Below, one piece after another: positions 17,146 through 25,360 of a stretch of DNA of 64,000 nt (the first letter of the stretch is position 1; each line of letters starts with the position of its first letter). Position numbers and translations under genes: made by a program. Under the pieces are notes generated by a model, which was not told the DNA's origin, did not search any database, and saw only the letters and a list, made by a program, of their open reading frames with translations. This DNA comes from Dolomitihabitans soli (GTDB lineage Bacteria; Actinomycetota; Actinomycetes; Streptosporangiales; Streptosporangiaceae), in the NCBI RefSeq assembly GCF_022213955.1, contig NZ_JAKNTW010000027.1, positions 103,843 to 167,842 of the forward strand. The letters are read 5' to 3'.

Positions 17146-18017
17146 GACGTGGGCACCCGCGTGACCAGCAGCCAGCGCCCGGTGTCACCGTCGTAGATCG
17201 CGCGTCTGCGCTCGGTTCCCGCGTCGGTGAGTTCCACGATCTCGGAGGCGTGCGGCAGCCGTACGCCGTCGAGCTTGTACTCGCGGATGAGCTGGTCGAC
17301 GTTCGGGACGAGCCCCATGCCGATGAACGGAGGTTCCTCGATCAGCCACCCCGCCACCGCGTTCATGCCCTCCTCATCGACCCCGCCGTACGGCGTGCGG
17401 TAGAGGTTCAGCCCGACCGCTCGCCAGCGCAGCAGGTGGACCGAGCCCTCATCGCTGAGCAGGCCGTCCTCGCCCGATCGTGCGAGGGAGTCCAGCAGCA
17501 CGGTGGGGGTGGCGATGTGCTCGACGTCCAGCGCGTGGTGACAGTAGCCGGAGACCCTGGACTCCCCGTCGGCGAGGTAGGTGTACAGGTCCTCAACCGT
17601 CAGCGGCTTCTGCACCACGGGAAGCTCCGGCTCGGGGTGGGCGAGGCGGTCCTGGGCCAGCGAGGGAACGGCGAGCCTGGCCACGGTCCCCGGTTCCAGG
17701 AGGAAGTGGGCGGGCAGGCCGGGATTGACCGCCAGCCCCCAGCGGAGGTCGGGCCAGCCCGCGGCCAGTTCGGTCAGCGAGGTCACGCGCAGATGGGACA
17801 CGGCGCCAGCGGTGGCCGCCCGCATGGCCTCGGCGGACGTGTAGGCGACCAGCCAGGTGCGATCGGCGCCCGTGACGGTCGGCCAGGCGAACGGAGGGTC
17901 ATCGGCCGCGGGCAGGGCCAGCTCGCTGTCCCTGAGCATGCGCAGGCACAACGTGAGGTCACCGGCGTCGAAGGCCGCGGCCAGACGTCTCTCGAACGGG
18001 TTCGCCCACTCCTGCAC
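17142..18017 (-). CDS. SseB-like cytosolic protein
   Basis: 291 residues from the GTG at 18017, chosen because it lies 8 bp after the stop of the upstream WXG-like gene; the longer open frame upstream is a shadow of that gene. Residues about 10-130 resemble the SseB N-terminal domain (blocks TWLVAYTSAEAM, VTSLTELAAGWPDLRWGLAVNPGLPA). The C-terminal half is unassigned and ends in a short beta-rich module. SseB-like genes recur in actinobacterial type VII loci, where role and partners are not established. Part of a minus-strand run from 19809 to 16762. Confidence 0.65.
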   Translation of the reverse strand: MQEWANPFERRLAAAFDAGDLTLCLRMLRDSELALPAADDPPFAWPTVTGADRTWLVAYTSAEAMRAATAGAVSHLRVTSLTELAAGWPDLRWGLAVNPGLPAHFLLEPGTVARLAVPSLAQDRLAHPEPELPVVQKPLTVEDLYTYLADGESRVSGYCHHALDVEHIATPTVLLDSLARSGEDGLLSDEGSVHLLRWRAVGLNLYRTPYGGVDEEGMNAVAGWLIEEPPFIGMGLVPNVDQLIREYKLDGVRLPHASEIVELTDAGTERRRAIYDGDTGRWLLVTRVPTS

Positions 18018-18025
18018 GCGAGGGC

Positions 18026-18775
18026 TCAGATCGTGAAGTTCGGCATCATCGACGGCGGTTTCAAGGCGTTGGGGTCGAGCACCGTGGACTGCGTCAGACC
18101 GCCCGAAGCCGGGTCGTAGACGAGTGCCGCGCTGGTGAACTGCGGCGCTTCCAGTTTGATCGCCTCCATGGAGGGGAACTTGGCGGCGGTCGCGCTGTAG
18201 AGGTAGCTGACGCCGGTCAAGAGCAGGGAAGCCTTGAACACGAACTTCATCTGAAGATTGGCCACGGCGCCCACGCCCCTGGCGATGAGCATGCCTATTT
18301 TTATGAACCCCGGCCGCGAAGCGAACCAGGCGGGAGGATTGGCCAGGAGGAGCTTGCTGGCAAACGACAGGACGCTGACGGCGCCACCGGCGACGAAGCA
18401 CGCCGCCCCCGCGATGTTGTAGAGGTCCGCCGCGCCGTCCAGGCTGTCCGCCACTCCTCTCCGCCGCTCGTCGAGCTGCGTCAGATAGCCCTGGAACTCA
18501 TCCACCCTGGTCTCGAAGGCGGCGTGCGACGCGCCCTTCCAATTTCCGTCGTCCTTGATCAGCCGGGCCTGCTCGGCGAGATCGGCTCCGAGGTCCACGA
18601 GGCTCCCCGAGGACTGCTCGCTGCGCCACTGGCCGGCCGCGGACCGCATCGCGCTGGGGTCGCCGGCCATCATGAGCATCTGCCCGGCCATGGGCAGTGC
18701 CGAGGGAATGAGCAGAGCGGAGGCTGCCGACATGGCTGCTCCAGCCAGGAATCCAGACCGACCGTCCACTTCCAT
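18026..18775 (-). CDS. WXG100-like protein with C-terminal membrane segments
   Basis: 249 residues. N-terminal hydrophobic stretch, then a helical WXG100-type region (DDGNWKGASHAAFETRVDEF carries W-K-G at about residue 78), followed by two hydrophobic segments (about residues 120-145 and 160-185) and a short polar tail. Likely a substrate or a membrane-inserting component of the type VII system. It follows the 343-residue gene by 2 bp. Confidence 0.7.
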   Translation of the reverse strand: MEVDGRSGFLAGAAMSAASALLIPSALPMAGQMLMMAGDPSAMRSAAGQWRSEQSSGSLVDLGADLAEQARLIKDDGNWKGASHAAFETRVDEFQGYLTQLDERRRGVADSLDGAADLYNIAGAACFVAGGAVSVLSFASKLLLANPPAWFASRPGFIKIGMLIARGVGAVANLQMKFVFKASLLLTGVSYLYSATAAKFPSMEAIKLEAPQFTSAALVYDPASGGLTQSTVLDPNALKPPSMMPNFTI

Positions 18776-18777
18776 GC

Positions 18778-19809
18778 CTACTCCTCCTCCATGCCGATGA
18801 CGGGCGGTGCGACTTCCTCGTCACCGAGCCAGGTGCTCTCGTCCTCGTTGAGTGCCGCGCCGCGGTCACGGTCCTGGCCGTCCTGGTTGCCGCTGCCGCC
18901 CATCATCGGGGCGAAGGGCATCATCGGCATCCCGGAGGCGGCGGTTCCCAGGCCACGGGCGGCGTTGCCCAGTCCGCTCGCCGCGCCTGGACCGACTCCC
19001 CCCGTGGACGACGACCCGCCGAGGCCGTTGCGGACGCCCGGGCCGACGTTTCGCTGGTCGACGGGCACCGAGTCGGGGGTGGGGGTTCGCAGGTCGGGGA
19101 TGACGGGCTGCCGCAGCGCGTTCGGGTCGGTGGCGGCGAGCCTGGTGCCGGTCGGGTCGTCCGGATTCAGCCCGCTGGTGTTGGGCGCGTTGGGGTTGGG
19201 CGCGTTCGGGTCGGGCACGTTGGGATCGGGCACGTTGGGATCGGGCGCGTTCGGGTCGGGCACGTTGGGATCGGGCACGTTGGGATCGGGCGCGTTCGGG
19301 TCGGGCACGTTGGGATCGGGCAGGTTCGGGTCGGGCAGGTTCGGGTCGGGCAGGTTGGGGTCCGTGCCGCCCAGAGCCGACGGGTCGAATCCCGGTATCG
19401 TGCCGCCGCCGCCCGGGAACTCTTCCAGCGGATCCTCGGGGGCGGTGCTGGCCAGTTCGGCGTCCTCGGAGTTGTCGGCCACGTCCTGGAGCGCCTTCTT
19501 CCAGGACTCCAGGACGTCCTTACCGCTCGTGAGGGCATCGGCGGCGGTGTCCCTGACCGAGCCGTGCGCCCCGTTCAGACCGCCCCCGATGAGACCGAAG
19601 GTGTAGGGCGCCAGGTCGATGCCCTTCAAGGTGTCGCGCAGTTCGCTCAGGTTCTGCCCTCGGCCGGCCATGTCGTCCCCCAGAGTGCGGACCGCGCCGT
19701 GCTCCATGTGGAATTCCGGGTCCATGAGCCGGGGATCCACGGCCGCACCCGTCAGTCCAGGGGTGAGACCGGGAAAGACGCTGCCGCTTTCCTCATTCGA
19801 TCCGGCCAC
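18778..19809 (-). CDS. Type VII substrate-like protein with DPNxP repeats and conserved C-terminal motif
   Basis: 343 residues. An N-terminal helical region (about 1-115) of ESX-substrate type is followed by about eleven DPNxP pentapeptides (residues about 145-205), then a Gly-rich part ending in MPMMPFAPMMGG, an Asp/Arg stretch (DGQDRDRG) and WLGDEEVAPPVIG. The same type of ending is present in two other proteins of this locus. It is the first gene of the minus-strand operon running toward 16762. The start at 19809 has GGAGGG just upstream. Confidence 0.7.
   Translation of the reverse strand: MAGSNEESGSVFPGLTPGLTGAAVDPRLMDPEFHMEHGAVRTLGDDMAGRGQNLSELRDTLKGIDLAPYTFGLIGGGLNGAHGSVRDTAADALTSGKDVLESWKKALQDVADNSEDAELASTAPEDPLEEFPGGGGTIPGFDPSALGGTDPNLPDPNLPDPNLPDPNVPDPNAPDPNVPDPNVPDPNAPDPNVPDPNVPDPNAPNPNAPNTSGLNPDDPTGTRLAATDPNALRQPVIPDLRTPTPDSVPVDQRNVGPGVRNGLGGSSSTGGVGPGAASGLGNAARGLGTAASGMPMMPFAPMMGGSGNQDGQDRDRGAALNEDESTWLGDEEVAPPVIGMEEE
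19195..19365 (-). repeat. 15-bp tandem repeats encoding DPNxP
   Basis: About twelve 15-bp units (plus strand, type TCGGGCACGTTGGGA) in frame, with a higher-order period of 45 bp where Val/Ala/Val variants alternate. It encodes an extended Asp-Pro-Asn linker. Not a CRISPR: there are no spacers, and the repeats are translated. Confidence 0.85.
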
Positions 19810-20048
19810 AGTTACCCTCCATGACGAGGAAGCTGATCACTCAGATCTGCACACTATCGGGTGCACGGGACGTTGGGAGCGCTGCGGACACGCTCCTCGC
19901 AAATGAGATGATCCACTTCAATAACTATGAAAGTAACCAAAACTTAACGTAACCAGACACCAGTCGAGTTACCTGTGATCATTATTGTTAAATACGGCAT
20001 CGCCCGATCGCCATGCGTCGGGTGCGTTTACAGCAACAGGAGGTGACC
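19810..20048. promoter_or_regulatory. Divergent promoter region of the substrate operons, with GTAACC elements
   Basis: This is the most AT-rich stretch of the type VII locus, between the minus operon (start 19809) and the plus operon (start 20049). Two direct GTAACC hexamers lie at 19933-19938 and 19949-19954, 16 bp apart, with an inverted-type GTTACC at 19968-19973. Regularly spaced hexamers suggest a binding site for a response regulator or activator; none is identified. AGGAGGT at 20038-20044 is the ribosome site of the plus gene. Confidence 0.4.
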
Positions 20049-20387
20049 GTGGCACAGGTCAGCGAACAAGATCTCAGGGATGCCTTCGACTGGATCACCC
20101 AGTCCGCGGATCGAATCCGCGGCATCCAGCGGACTCTCGACACGGCGGGCGCCGATCTGAGCGTCGACTGGCAGGGCCGGTCGCAGCAAGCGTTCAGCCA
20201 GGTTCACTTGCTGTGGCACCAGCGCATCGACGTCATCCTGGGCAGCCTCCAGGGGCTCGCGGAGAGCATCCAGGCGAACAACGCGAACTATGCGGCGTTC
20301 AACGAAGACGCGGTCCAAGAGATCAACCAGATCGAAGCACTCATCAGCCAGGGCCCGCCGCAGTTCGGCCAGGGCCCGCCGCGGTAG
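20049..20387 (+). CDS. WXG100 family protein (EsxB/EsxA-like, first of pair)
   Basis: 112 residues. Helix-turn-helix hairpin with the turn motif W-Q-G (SVDWQGRSQQAF, about residue 47), the hallmark of ESAT-6/CFP-10 proteins, and a short Gly/Pro/Gln tail. The GTG at 20049 is preceded by AGGAGGT; the longer frame from 20013 lacks support. Secreted as a dimer with its neighbour through the EccC ATPase, by family knowledge. The next WXG gene follows after 55 bp. Confidence 0.88.
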   Translation: MAQVSEQDLRDAFDWITQSADRIRGIQRTLDTAGADLSVDWQGRSQQAFSQVHLLWHQRIDVILGSLQGLAESIQANNANYAAFNEDAVQEINQIEALISQGPPQFGQGPPR

Positions 20388-20442
20388 TTGAGGTAGCCGC
20401 AGTACGCGACGCTGACTGGTCTGAGTGAACGGAGAGACAACG

Positions 20443-20742
20443 ATGGACTTCGACATAACGAAGGTCAACTTCACCGGGCTCGACACCGGCGAGACGGCCT
20501 TCCAGACGGCCTTCAACAGCCTCGTCGGCGAGCTGGAAGACCTGGAGAACAAGCTCAACGCCAAGACCGCGATCTGGGAGGGCGGGGCCAAGGACGCCTA
20601 TGAGGCCACCCGTCGGACATGGCAGACAGAGGCGAAGGGCCTGGCCGACATCGTCTCGATCATGGCCAAGAACATCAAGGTCACCAACATGAACATGCAG
20701 GACGTCGAGCGCATCAACACCGCGATGTTCGACGGCAAGTGA
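20443..20742 (+). CDS. WXG100 family protein (second of pair)
   Basis: 99 residues from the ATG at 20443, with GGAGAG at 20431-20436. Two helices around W-E-G (AIWEGGAKDAYEATRRTW). The C-terminus (MQDVERINTAMFDGK) lacks the Tyr of the YxxxD/E export signal, so its partner may carry the signal, as in other ESX heterodimers. Likely cotranscribed with the gene at 20049. Confidence 0.88.
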   Translation: MDFDITKVNFTGLDTGETAFQTAFNSLVGELEDLENKLNAKTAIWEGGAKDAYEATRRTWQTEAKGLADIVSIMAKNIKVTNMNMQDVERINTAMFDGK

Positions 20743-20804
20743 GCGGGCGGGTGTCCCACCCGGTGGAAGGGCACGGATTCCGGTCATCGACGGAGGAATG
20801 ACAG

Positions 20805-21161
20805 ATGGGCGCCGACGGTGGTCTCGATGTCAACCACAGGGCGATCAAGGACGCACGGGACGCGCTTGAGGACGTGCTTGACGACCTCGTGCCCGGCTCA
20901 TCCGAGAACGATGTGACGGCCGTCGCCTTCCCCGTGGGCGGGGCGGTGTCACAGCTCGCGGCGGACCCGGCGGCGCTGGGCGGCCAATGGGCCGCGGCGA
21001 CGGGTTTCCGCATGAGCTTCACCAATGCTCAGATGGCGATCGAAGCCTCGTACGCGGAGATCGCGATGATGCTCGACGCCGCGGTCGTCCGGTTGGATCA
21101 GGCGTACAAGAACTACGGCACCGCCGAGGAAGCGGGGACCGGGCCCACGCTCGAGGTCTAG
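20805..21161 (+). CDS. ESX-substrate-like helical protein with YxxxE
   Basis: 118 residues, predicted helical. A central QWAAATGF stretch resembles a relaxed W-turn, and NYGTAEE near the C-terminus fits the YxxxD/E export motif. It resembles small EspC/WXG-type substrates; exact family not recognised. It lies 62 bp after the WXG pair and 30 bp before the large substrate-like gene. Confidence 0.7.
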   Translation: MGADGGLDVNHRAIKDARDALEDVLDDLVPGSSENDVTAVAFPVGGAVSQLAADPAALGGQWAAATGFRMSFTNAQMAIEASYAEIAMMLDAAVVRLDQAYKNYGTAEEAGTGPTLEV

Positions 21162-21191
21162 CCGAACGGCGGAAGCGCTGGAGGAGGGGTT

Positions 21192-22631
21192 GTGGTCCAG
21201 AGGACGGCGGCCATCAGGGCGACGATCGACGCATCGTCGTCCGAAGGCATCATGCTCGAGATGTTGCGGACGGCGTTGCAGAGCAGCAAGCCGGAGCTGA
21301 TCACGCAGGCGGCGGCCGAGTTCACGGGGGTCCGCGACAAGCTGGAGCGCCTGCTTGACGTACTGGAACAGCATCAGGCCGCCCTGGACGAGCACTGGAC
21401 GGCGGGCGACGACGCCACGCAGGTGAAGGAACAACTGCGCAAGCTCAAGCTGTCGACCGTGGAGGTGGTGCAGTCCATCCGCGCCACGGACCAGGGCAGG
21501 GGCGCGCCGTCGGGCGTCGAACTGGACACGGAGGATGCCGTGCCGCTGGGCATGGTGCCCGCCATGGACAACTACGCCTCGATCCTGGCCTCCTCCCGAG
21601 ACGACGTGCCCGATGACACCGAACAGGAAGTGGACATGGGGGAGGCGGCCTTGCAGGGTGCCGGCGCCGGCGCCCTCGCCGGTGCGGGCATAGGCGTATG
21701 GTTCGCCGGTGTCGGAGCCGCGCCCGGCGCGATCATCGGCGGCGTCGTCGGCGGCATCGGGGGCGCGGTCGGCAGCAGCCTCGGGGGAGACGGGCCCTTG
21801 TTCAACCTGTGGGGGGAGACCAAGGCGGAGGAAGACCTCAGGAAGGCCGAGGAGCACCTCGCAGCGCTGACCACCGCGACCGCCCTGGCCAACGACAACT
21901 TCCCCGTGTTGCTGCGGACCGACATCCCGCAGTTCGACGATCCGGGAACGCCGTTCGATCCGGGGGACAGTACCTGGCCCGGAGAGATACCCGGCGGCAC
22001 GATCCCGGCGGGGTTCACCCCGCCGTACGATCCGGCCCTGTCGGGCGACCTCAACGACCCGAACCCGTACGCGCCCGGCCTGGGCGACGACGGGACATGG
22101 CCCGACCCACCCGGCCAGGACGGGACAGGACCGGACGGGACAGGACCGGACGGGACAGGGCCGGACGGGACAGGGCCGGACGGTGCCGATCCGAACCATC
22201 CCGGCACGAGTACCCTGCCCACCGCCGCCGTCCCCACGACCAGCGGCACCGGGCTGCCGGAAGGATCGACCCTCGACACCTCACTGGCCACGCACAACGG
22301 GCAGGGCCTCGACTCGGCGACGAACCTCGGCACCTCGGGCAACGGGCAGAACGGCCTCGGCACCGTCATCGGCAACGGCTCCACAGGCGGTGGTGGCACC
22401 GGCTACGGCTCAGGCGGCGGTGTGCCCATGACGGCCGCGGGCGCCGGCGCCCGCCTTCCCGGTAGTGGGATGAACGGCATGATGCCCTTCATGCCGCACG
22501 CCGGCGGCGGCGGCCAGGGCGAGGAGGACCGGGAGCGATCCACCTGGCTGCTGGAGGACGACGACATCTTCACCAGCGACCAGGCGGTGATCCCGCACCG
22601 CCTCGACCATTCGGCGCGGGACGGGAAGTGA
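21192..22631 (+). CDS. Large type VII substrate-like protein with glycine-zipper and conserved C-terminal motif
   Basis: 479 residues. N-terminal helical region (1-130), a glycine-zipper hydrophobic region (about 155-197; blocks GAGAGALAGAGIG and GGVVGGIGGAVG) able to insert in membrane, a Pro/Asp linker with tandem DGTGP units (about 310-335), and a Gly-rich end: MMPFMPHAGGGGQG, EEDRER, WLLEDDDIF. That ending is shared with the proteins at 18778 and 23036. The GTG at 21192 follows GAGGAGGGG. The stop overlaps the next start (GTGA at 22628-22631). Confidence 0.7.
   Translation: MVQRTAAIRATIDASSSEGIMLEMLRTALQSSKPELITQAAAEFTGVRDKLERLLDVLEQHQAALDEHWTAGDDATQVKEQLRKLKLSTVEVVQSIRATDQGRGAPSGVELDTEDAVPLGMVPAMDNYASILASSRDDVPDDTEQEVDMGEAALQGAGAGALAGAGIGVWFAGVGAAPGAIIGGVVGGIGGAVGSSLGGDGPLFNLWGETKAEEDLRKAEEHLAALTTATALANDNFPVLLRTDIPQFDDPGTPFDPGDSTWPGEIPGGTIPAGFTPPYDPALSGDLNDPNPYAPGLGDDGTWPDPPGQDGTGPDGTGPDGTGPDGTGPDGADPNHPGTSTLPTAAVPTTSGTGLPEGSTLDTSLATHNGQGLDSATNLGTSGNGQNGLGTVIGNGSTGGGGTGYGSGGGVPMTAAGAGARLPGSGMNGMMPFMPHAGGGGQGEEDRERSTWLLEDDDIFTSDQAVIPHRLDHSARDGK
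22120..22180 (+). repeat. 15-bp tandem repeats (GACGGGACAGGACCG type)
   Basis: Four to five copies encode Asp-Gly-Thr-Gly-Pro within the linker of the 479-residue protein; in frame, so copy-number change is tolerated. Confidence 0.8.
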
Positions 22632-23014
22632 GCGCGGCGGCCGGCGGTCTTGAGCTTCCGGAGGACTGGCCAGGGCTCGGCGATGAGAACGCCGAGGTCT
22701 ACCTGGACCACCTGCGGGTCGAGGAGGTCCTCAAGACGCTGCGGGCCGCTCTGCGCTCCCTGGAGGGTGAGCCCGCGAACGGAGCGCTGAGCGGCCAGGG
22801 GACGGTCGGCGAGGTCCGGAACGCCGGTCGTGTCGGCCCCGCGGAGACGGGGAGCTGGGCGAACGCCGACCACTTCGGCCGGAACGCCACGCAGGCCTCC
22901 GAGGTGTTGGGCGACGGCTACCGGCGACTCGCCGAGCAGATAGCAGCGATGATCACCATGGTCGAGAAGGCCGTCACGAACTATGAGAAGGGGCACGCGC
23001 GCAGCAGCGTGTGA
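22628..23014 (+). CDS. Small ESX-associated helical protein
   Basis: 128 residues starting at a GTG that overlaps the preceding stop (GTGA), so coupled to the 479-residue protein. Polar N-terminus, then helices with GSWANADHFGRNA (W near residue 77) and a long C-terminal helix ending NYEKGHARSSV. It resembles EspC/WXG-type companions; probable secretion partner of the upstream protein. Specific family not recognised. Confidence 0.7.
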   Translation: MSAAAGGLELPEDWPGLGDENAEVYLDHLRVEEVLKTLRAALRSLEGEPANGALSGQGTVGEVRNAGRVGPAETGSWANADHFGRNATQASEVLGDGYRRLAEQIAAMITMVEKAVTNYEKGHARSSV

Positions 23015-23035
23015 GCCCGGGGCAGGGGAATCACC

Positions 23036-24244
23036 ATGGGGTCCGGTTCCGGCTGGGAGCCGATCAAGCGGTCTTCCTCCCTCCAGGGTGACAGTGTCGG
23101 CGAGCTCACGAGGGAGGGGGTCACGTCGGCGCTGGCCGGCGCCGACCCCGCCGCGGTCGAGCGGGCGGGACGGGTGTTCCTGCACGCGTCGGACCTGCTC
23201 GGCCGGCCCGGATACGACGAGGCCGGGGTCCGCGGCACCCTACGCCGGGTGGCCGCCGAACTGGCGGAGGCGTGGACCGGCGAGGCGGCCGTCTCGGCGC
23301 AGCACGCACTGCGCAAGCTGTACGCCACGGCGGGCTCGCTGGGCGAGGCGATGCACTCGACCGGCGACCCGCTCCTCGCGTACGGCGAGCGGCTACGCCA
23401 CTATCGCGACACCGTGCCCGGCGACCCCTCCCAACCGCCGCCGGACCGCGACGAGGCGGCGCGGGAGCATCTCCGCGCGCTCAACACCGAGATCGCGGGG
23501 CTCGACGACGCCCTCCCCGATGGCGTCGCCTACGATCTGCCCCTGTTCGAGCCCGGCGACGTCGACCCCTGGCAGGCCACGCCGATCGGCGTCTGGTCCG
23601 ATCCGTCGCCGGGCATCGACGACGGCACAGACGGGAGCACAGACGGGGGGAGCACAACCGGGAGCACAATCGGGAGCACAGCCGGGAGTACAGCCGGGAG
23701 CACGGCGTTCACCGTGGGGCCCGCCGAGGTCCTGCCGGGGACGGCCGATCCGGGCGTCGGGCCGCGGCCGGGCGGCGACGGAGAGGCTCCCGCCGTCATC
23801 GGCGGGACCGGTTCCAACCTGCGGACCGAATTCGCGGGCGCTGATCCGATGCCGCCGAACGTCCAGCCGCCGAGCCCGCCGACCGCTCCGCCGGTGCTGA
23901 CCACCACCTCCTACGGCGACAGGGTCACGGCCATGCCCGTCACCCCGGTCGCCATGCTTCATTCGCCCGGCGGGGTGATCGGCACCGGCAACGGGGCCAA
24001 CAGCGCCACCACCACCAGCGAAAGCGGCCCGCGAGGCGAATCCGGGGAGGGCGCGGTGGCACCCGCCCTGATCGGCACCGCGAGGGAAGGGCACGAGGAG
24101 ACGAGGCACTCCATGCCCTTCATGCCCATGATGGGCGGCGGCGGCGGAGCGGACGGTGGCGACGAGCGGGACCGTACGTTCTACGACGCGGAACCCGAGG
24201 CGTGGCGGATCAGCACCGGTGCCGGTCCCGACCGCATCGGCTGA
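23036..24244 (+). CDS. Type VII substrate-like protein with GST repeats and conserved C-terminal motif
   Basis: 402 residues. Helical N-terminus with LAEAWTGEAAVSAQHAL (W-T-G turn at about residue 82), a central linker with tandem Gly-Ser-Thr-x units (12-bp DNA period at about 23632-23705), and a C-terminus MPFMPMMGGGGG, DERDR, AWRI. The W-x-G turn and the shared C-terminal motif group it with the proteins at 18778 and 21192 as exported PPE-like substrates (inference). ATG at 23036, 21 bp after the previous stop. Confidence 0.7.
   Translation: MGSGSGWEPIKRSSSLQGDSVGELTREGVTSALAGADPAAVERAGRVFLHASDLLGRPGYDEAGVRGTLRRVAAELAEAWTGEAAVSAQHALRKLYATAGSLGEAMHSTGDPLLAYGERLRHYRDTVPGDPSQPPPDRDEAAREHLRALNTEIAGLDDALPDGVAYDLPLFEPGDVDPWQATPIGVWSDPSPGIDDGTDGSTDGGSTTGSTIGSTAGSTAGSTAFTVGPAEVLPGTADPGVGPRPGGDGEAPAVIGGTGSNLRTEFAGADPMPPNVQPPSPPTAPPVLTTTSYGDRVTAMPVTPVAMLHSPGGVIGTGNGANSATTTSESGPRGESGEGAVAPALIGTAREGHEETRHSMPFMPMMGGGGGADGGDERDRTFYDAEPEAWRISTGAGPDRIG
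23632..23705 (+). repeat. 12-bp tandem repeats encoding Gly-Ser-Thr-x
   Basis: Units of the type GGGAGCACAGCC repeat about six times in frame within the 402-residue protein, forming a flexible linker. Confidence 0.75.
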
Positions 24245-24271
24245 GCGGCCACAGCGGTCGGATGCCCGCGG

Positions 24272-24748
24272 TCAGAGATCGAGACGGCGGCTGATGCGGT
24301 CCAGTTCGCCCATCACGTCATTGAACGTGCGGTTGTACGCGGCTTCCGCTTCGCGCACCTGTGCGGTCGCGGCCTCGGGGTCGGTGAGGAACCGCATCGG
24401 GTTGTTCTCCGCACCGAGAACCTCGCTCATCCCCTCGTCGATCTGGCGCTGCAGGTCGGCCGTGGCCGCACGCACCACCTCTTTGACGCGCTCGGCCAGC
24501 TCGCCCGAGCTCAGGCGCATCGCCTTGGGGTGGATCAGCAACTCGCTCAGACCGTCGGCGCCGTACTCCGCGGTGACGAGGTTGTCCTCGTCCTGCGCGC
24601 GGCCCACGACCGACGCGAGGGTCTTCTCCAGCTCCTCGAGCTTCTCCGTATGGGCGTTGGCCTTGTTCATGAACGCCTCTACATCGAAGTCGTTGCCGAA
24701 GCTCTCGCTCACGAACCCCCCCATGACCACAGGCACCATCAGCACCAT
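24272..24748 (-). CDS. YbaB/EbfC-like protein (second)
   Basis: 158 residues, N-terminal coiled-coil (AHTEKLEELEKTLASVV), central sheet (VTAEYGADGLSELLIHPKAM) and C-terminal helix: YbaB/EbfC topology as in EspL. Cytosolic; no signal peptide. Start uncertain: ATG at 24748, ATG at 24724 or GTG at 24712 are all possible and the first 12 residues look untypical. It converges with the 402-residue gene and diverges from the next. Confidence 0.75.
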   Translation of the reverse strand: MVLMVPVVMGGFVSESFGNDFDVEAFMNKANAHTEKLEELEKTLASVVGRAQDEDNLVTAEYGADGLSELLIHPKAMRLSSGELAERVKEVVRAATADLQRQIDEGMSEVLGAENNPMRFLTDPEAATAQVREAEAAYNRTFNDVMGELDRISRRLDL

Positions 24749-24881
24749 AACCCACCAGTCGTGCGGTAGGTGGCCCTACTTCTGACCAGGAACGACCGTG
24801 TTGTGAATTTGTCGTAAACAAATGCCGCTCACCTGCGAAGACGCCGTTCGCGACGCGGCGAGACGGTGATAATGGTATCTC
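24749..24881. promoter_or_regulatory. Divergent promoter region with ATTTGT inverted repeat
   Basis: AT-richer spacer between the YbaB-like gene (minus) and the 155-residue gene (plus). An inverted repeat ATTTGT-N5-ACAAAT lies at 24807-24823, a plausible operator. Promoter boxes not resolved. Confidence 0.35.
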
Positions 24882-25349
24882 GTGTCAGATTTAACTCCTG
24901 CCCCCGGGACACCGGCCACACCACTGATGCTGAGCCCGTGCTCGCATACGCCGGCGTGCCCCCCACCGGGCCCCTGCCCGCCACAGACGTCGGCGGTGGA
25001 CGCCTCGGCGGTACACGCGCAGTACGGCGAATCCGCCCAGCCCGGCTACGAGGTCGCCGCGGGCTACATCACGAAGCTCGCCGACACGATGGACGGCTCA
25101 GCCGCCACGGCCGAAGATCTGCTTAACGGCACCCCTCGGTTCGAGGGGTGGAACCTCGTCCCGCTCGCCGGCATTCCGCTCGTCGGGCTCCCGTTCGTCC
25201 AGCGGATCAACGTCATCGCCGACGAATGGGCGTTCGGCGCGGGAATTCTCAGGGATGTCCTCTGGGACGACAGCAACCGGCTGTACAGGGCCGCGGGAAA
25301 CTACATCGCCGTGGAGCAGGCGAGCGCCATGCACGACGAGCCCAGCTGA
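24882..25349 (+). CDS. Small type VII-locus protein with Cys/Pro-rich N-terminus
   Basis: 155 residues from a GTG. The N-terminal 40 residues are Pro/Thr-rich with three Cys (CSHTPACPPPGPC). The rest is helical with an amphipathic stretch (LVPLAGIPLVGLPFV) and ends at MHDEPS. Probably an ESX substrate that pairs with the next gene, 11 bp downstream. Family not recognised. Confidence 0.6.
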   Translation: MSDLTPAPGTPATPLMLSPCSHTPACPPPGPCPPQTSAVDASAVHAQYGESAQPGYEVAAGYITKLADTMDGSAATAEDLLNGTPRFEGWNLVPLAGIPLVGLPFVQRINVIADEWAFGAGILRDVLWDDSNRLYRAAGNYIAVEQASAMHDEPS

Positions 25350-25360
25350 GGAAGGCTTAG

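Noticed and set aside
19195..19365. Regular short repeats resembling a CRISPR array
   Set aside because: 15-bp repeats without spacers, in frame within a gene, encoding DPNxP; no cas genes nearby.
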